Below, piece by piece: positions 18,948 through 20,509 of a DNA stretch of 20,509 nt. A program made the translations under genes and the position numbers. The notes under the pieces were generated by a model. The model was not told the DNA's origin, made no database searches, and saw nothing but the letters and a program-made list of their open reading frames with translations. The first letter of the stretch is position 1. Each line of letters starts with the position of its first letter. The stretch comes from Prorocentrum cordatum (lineage: Eukaryota; Sar; Dinophyceae; Prorocentrales; Prorocentraceae), in NCBI GenBank assembly GCA_963575745.1, contig CAUYUJ010019339.1, positions 112,501 to 133,009 of the forward strand, in the 5' to 3' direction.

Positions 18948-19289
18948 GATAATACAACCTTAAAACAGGGTAGAAATCGGCTCCGCCGTAAAAAATAGGA
19001 CCGGGCACGGATCCAGCGAATCCGAACTCGGATCCGTACGGACGGAAATCGGATCCACCGCAGCAAACACCAAAGCCACATTTGGATCCGCGGGACTCTC
19101 ATGGGATCCGACGGCGGTTATCTCAGACGGGCCTGCTCAAGACTTCACACCGTCGTTCCGGGCCCAAGAGGAAAAAACTTTCGTCCTGGGGATGGGCGTT
19201 TTGGCCTTCGGACTCGTTGGTTACCAACTAGCCGACACACCACATCTCACAGGCAGTCCGTTGGGAGAGGAGACGCAGGGCCGAAACGC
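18948..19289. repeat. GGATCC-rich spacer between the direct repeats
   Basis: GGATCC occurs at 19,009, 19,030, 19,051, 19,084 and 19,104, at steps of 21, 21, 33 and 20 bp. The string AGCCACATTTGGA at 19,074 equals the core of the ~84-bp repeat. No primer-binding site, polypurine tract or protein frame typical of an LTR element is visible. Confidence 0.6.
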
Positions 19290-19591
19290 ACTTACGCAGG
19301 ACGAACAGTTTTCTTCTTGAGGTGAAAATGGCCATGAGGAGCTCGCGAGACAACGTCGGCGCCGCCGAACGGACGGCGACCGGACGAGCTGTTTGCAGCA
19401 ACCGGGGGGAGGGATGTACGTATTCATGTTGAATGGGGCAAGCTCGCGCGGGGAGGTGATGGGAGTGCGCGAGACGACGCAGGACCCATCGTGGAAAGTT
19501 GATTACCGAACCCCCCTCCCCCATAGAATCTCAACGCGGGCGGTTTGCGGGGTCCGCGGATCCGATGTCTTCTGGTCCCCTGTTTAAATTT
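19290..19591 (+). repeat. ~303-bp direct repeat, copy 2
   Basis: Second copy, about 645 bp downstream of copy 1. It ends in TTTAAATTT and leads within 35 bp to the nested satellite. A tandem duplication of the 646-bp unit, with the second unit truncated, fits as well as any mobile-element explanation. Confidence 0.92.
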
Positions 19592-19621
19592 AATTTGAGG
19601 GAGTTTCTGTGGAACTGCCGT

Positions 19622-20509
19622 CATCCTCACCCCCGGCGCGGGGAGCACAGGGGCCCAGAGCGGCCTCCGGCACCGTTTCCGGACAGATCCGGTGGATCTG
19701 GTGGATCCGGTGGATCCGCCGACGAATCCCAAACCGGCGCACTCGCTTGAGACATCCTCACAAAACCGGCCCCGGGGGAGGTGCCCAGAGGAGCCCAGAG
19801 CGGCCTCCGGCACCGTTTCCGGACAGATCCGGTGGATCCGCTGGATCCGCCGACGAATCCCAAACCGGCGCCCTCGCTTGAGACATCCTCACAAAACCGG
19901 CCCCGGGGGAGGTGCCCAGAGGAGCCCAGAGCGGCCTCCGGCACCGTTTCCGGACAGATCCGCTGGATCCGCTGGATCCGCTGGATCCGGTGACGAATCC
20001 CAAACCGGCGCCCTCGCTTGAGACATCCTCACAAAACCGGCCCGGGGGAGGTGCCCAGAGGAGCCCAGAGCGGCCTCCGGCACCGTTTCCGGACAGATCC
20101 GGTGGATCCGGTGACGAATCCCAAACCGGCGCCCTCGCTTGAGACATCCTCACCAAACCGGCCCCGGGGGCGGTGCCCAGAGGAGCCCAGAGCGGCCTCC
20201 GGCACCGTTTCCGGACAGATCCGCTGGATCCGGTGGATCCGCCGACGAATCCCAAACCGGCGCTCTCGCTTGAGACATCCTCACAAAACCGGCCCCGGGG
20301 GAGGTGCCCAGAGGAGCCCAGAGCGGCCTCCGGCACCGTTTCTGGACAGATCCGGTGGATCCGCTGGATCCGCTGGATCCGGTGACGAATCCCAAACCGG
20401 CGCCCTCGCTTGAGACATCCTCACAAAACCGGCCCGGGGGAGGTGCCCAGAGGAGCCCAGAGCGGCCTCCGGCACCGTTTCCGGACAGATCCGGTGGATC
20501 CGCTGGATC
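19622..20509 (+). repeat. nested satellite, unit 122 + 9n bp, with internal GGATCC 9-mers
   Basis: The CCCAGAGCGGCCTCCGG landmark occurs near 19,654, 19,794, 19,925, 20,064, 20,186, 20,317 and 20,456, giving unit lengths of 140, 131, 139, 122, 131 and 139 bp. The differences follow the number of internal GGTGGATCC/GCTGGATCC 9-mers (3, 2, 3, 1, 2, 3); two units lack one C. Outside the 9-mers the units are almost identical. The other half of each unit holds AAACCGGCGC, CTCGCTTGAGACATCCTC and ACAAAACCGG, resembling the array at 1-2 kb. The array runs off the window. Unit lengths are not multiples of three, so it is non-coding. Confidence 0.95.

Noticed and set aside
18644-19591. A canonical LTR retrotransposon
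   Set aside because: The repeat ends lack TG...CA, the interior is only ~340 bp and has no primer-binding site, polypurine tract or coding remnant.

Overview
The window looks like nuclear DNA of a repeat-rich, GC-rich eukaryotic protist. A dinoflagellate is my favoured guess. The reasons are: no intact gene; two decayed non-LTR retrotransposons with the order coiled-coil ORF, AP-type endonuclease (EEP), reverse transcriptase (RT), RNase H-like domain; very long microsatellites; and several unrelated tandem arrays. I see no bacterial operon, ribosome-binding site, tRNA, rRNA, CRISPR array or plasmid module. The taxonomic call is inference, not proof.

Layout. 1-600: low-copy sequence with hairpins and a MITE-like inverted repeat with flanking 8-bp direct repeats. 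624-911: GTT microsatellite. About 1000-2110: array of two alternating ~83-bp units (A and B) with a ~408-bp higher-order repeat. 2290-2786: GTT, then GTTT, then an 11/12-bp minisatellite. 2830-3560: small hairpins and a ~130-bp duplicated segment. 3555-4640: GGA tract, then TCC tract, then ACC/ATC tracts. 4640-6160: low-copy DNA with short duplications, a ~15-bp degenerate minisatellite and an AAC tract. 6300-7020: GC-rich direct repeats, GAC tract, 21-bp minisatellite, and ~41-bp repeats that carry the array-A/B core in inverted orientation. 7160-7525: CAA tract, a 76-bp duplication, an inverted-repeat pair.

12,240 down to about 7,600 (minus strand): a decayed LINE-type element with ORF1-like coiled coil, EEP endonuclease, RT motifs A, B and C in correct order and spacing, and an RNase H-like tail. 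An uninterrupted (GA)117 tract sits inside it. 12,420-14,190: about 20 units of an ~84-bp repeat ending in a distinct tail module. 14,216-15,760: GC hairpins, then a second GGA, TCC, ACC/ATC run in the same order as at 3.6-4.6 kb. 16,131-17,660 (plus strand): 5' part of a second decayed LINE (coiled coil plus EEP). 18,000-18,630: TCC tract, then the same tail module and ~84-bp repeat family in inverted orientation. 18,644-19,591: two ~303-bp direct repeats around a GGATCC-rich spacer. 19,622-20,509: a nested satellite whose unit length changes in 9-bp steps (122, 131, 140) because it contains one, two or three GGATCC-type 9-mers.

Nothing here reads as a working gene system. The most interesting structure is the network of arrays: a short core around GAGACTTCCTC recurs in at least five places and in both orientations; the ~84-bp repeats have a conserved tail module; and one satellite is internally length-quantised. 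All alignments were made by eye, so counts and identities are approximate.
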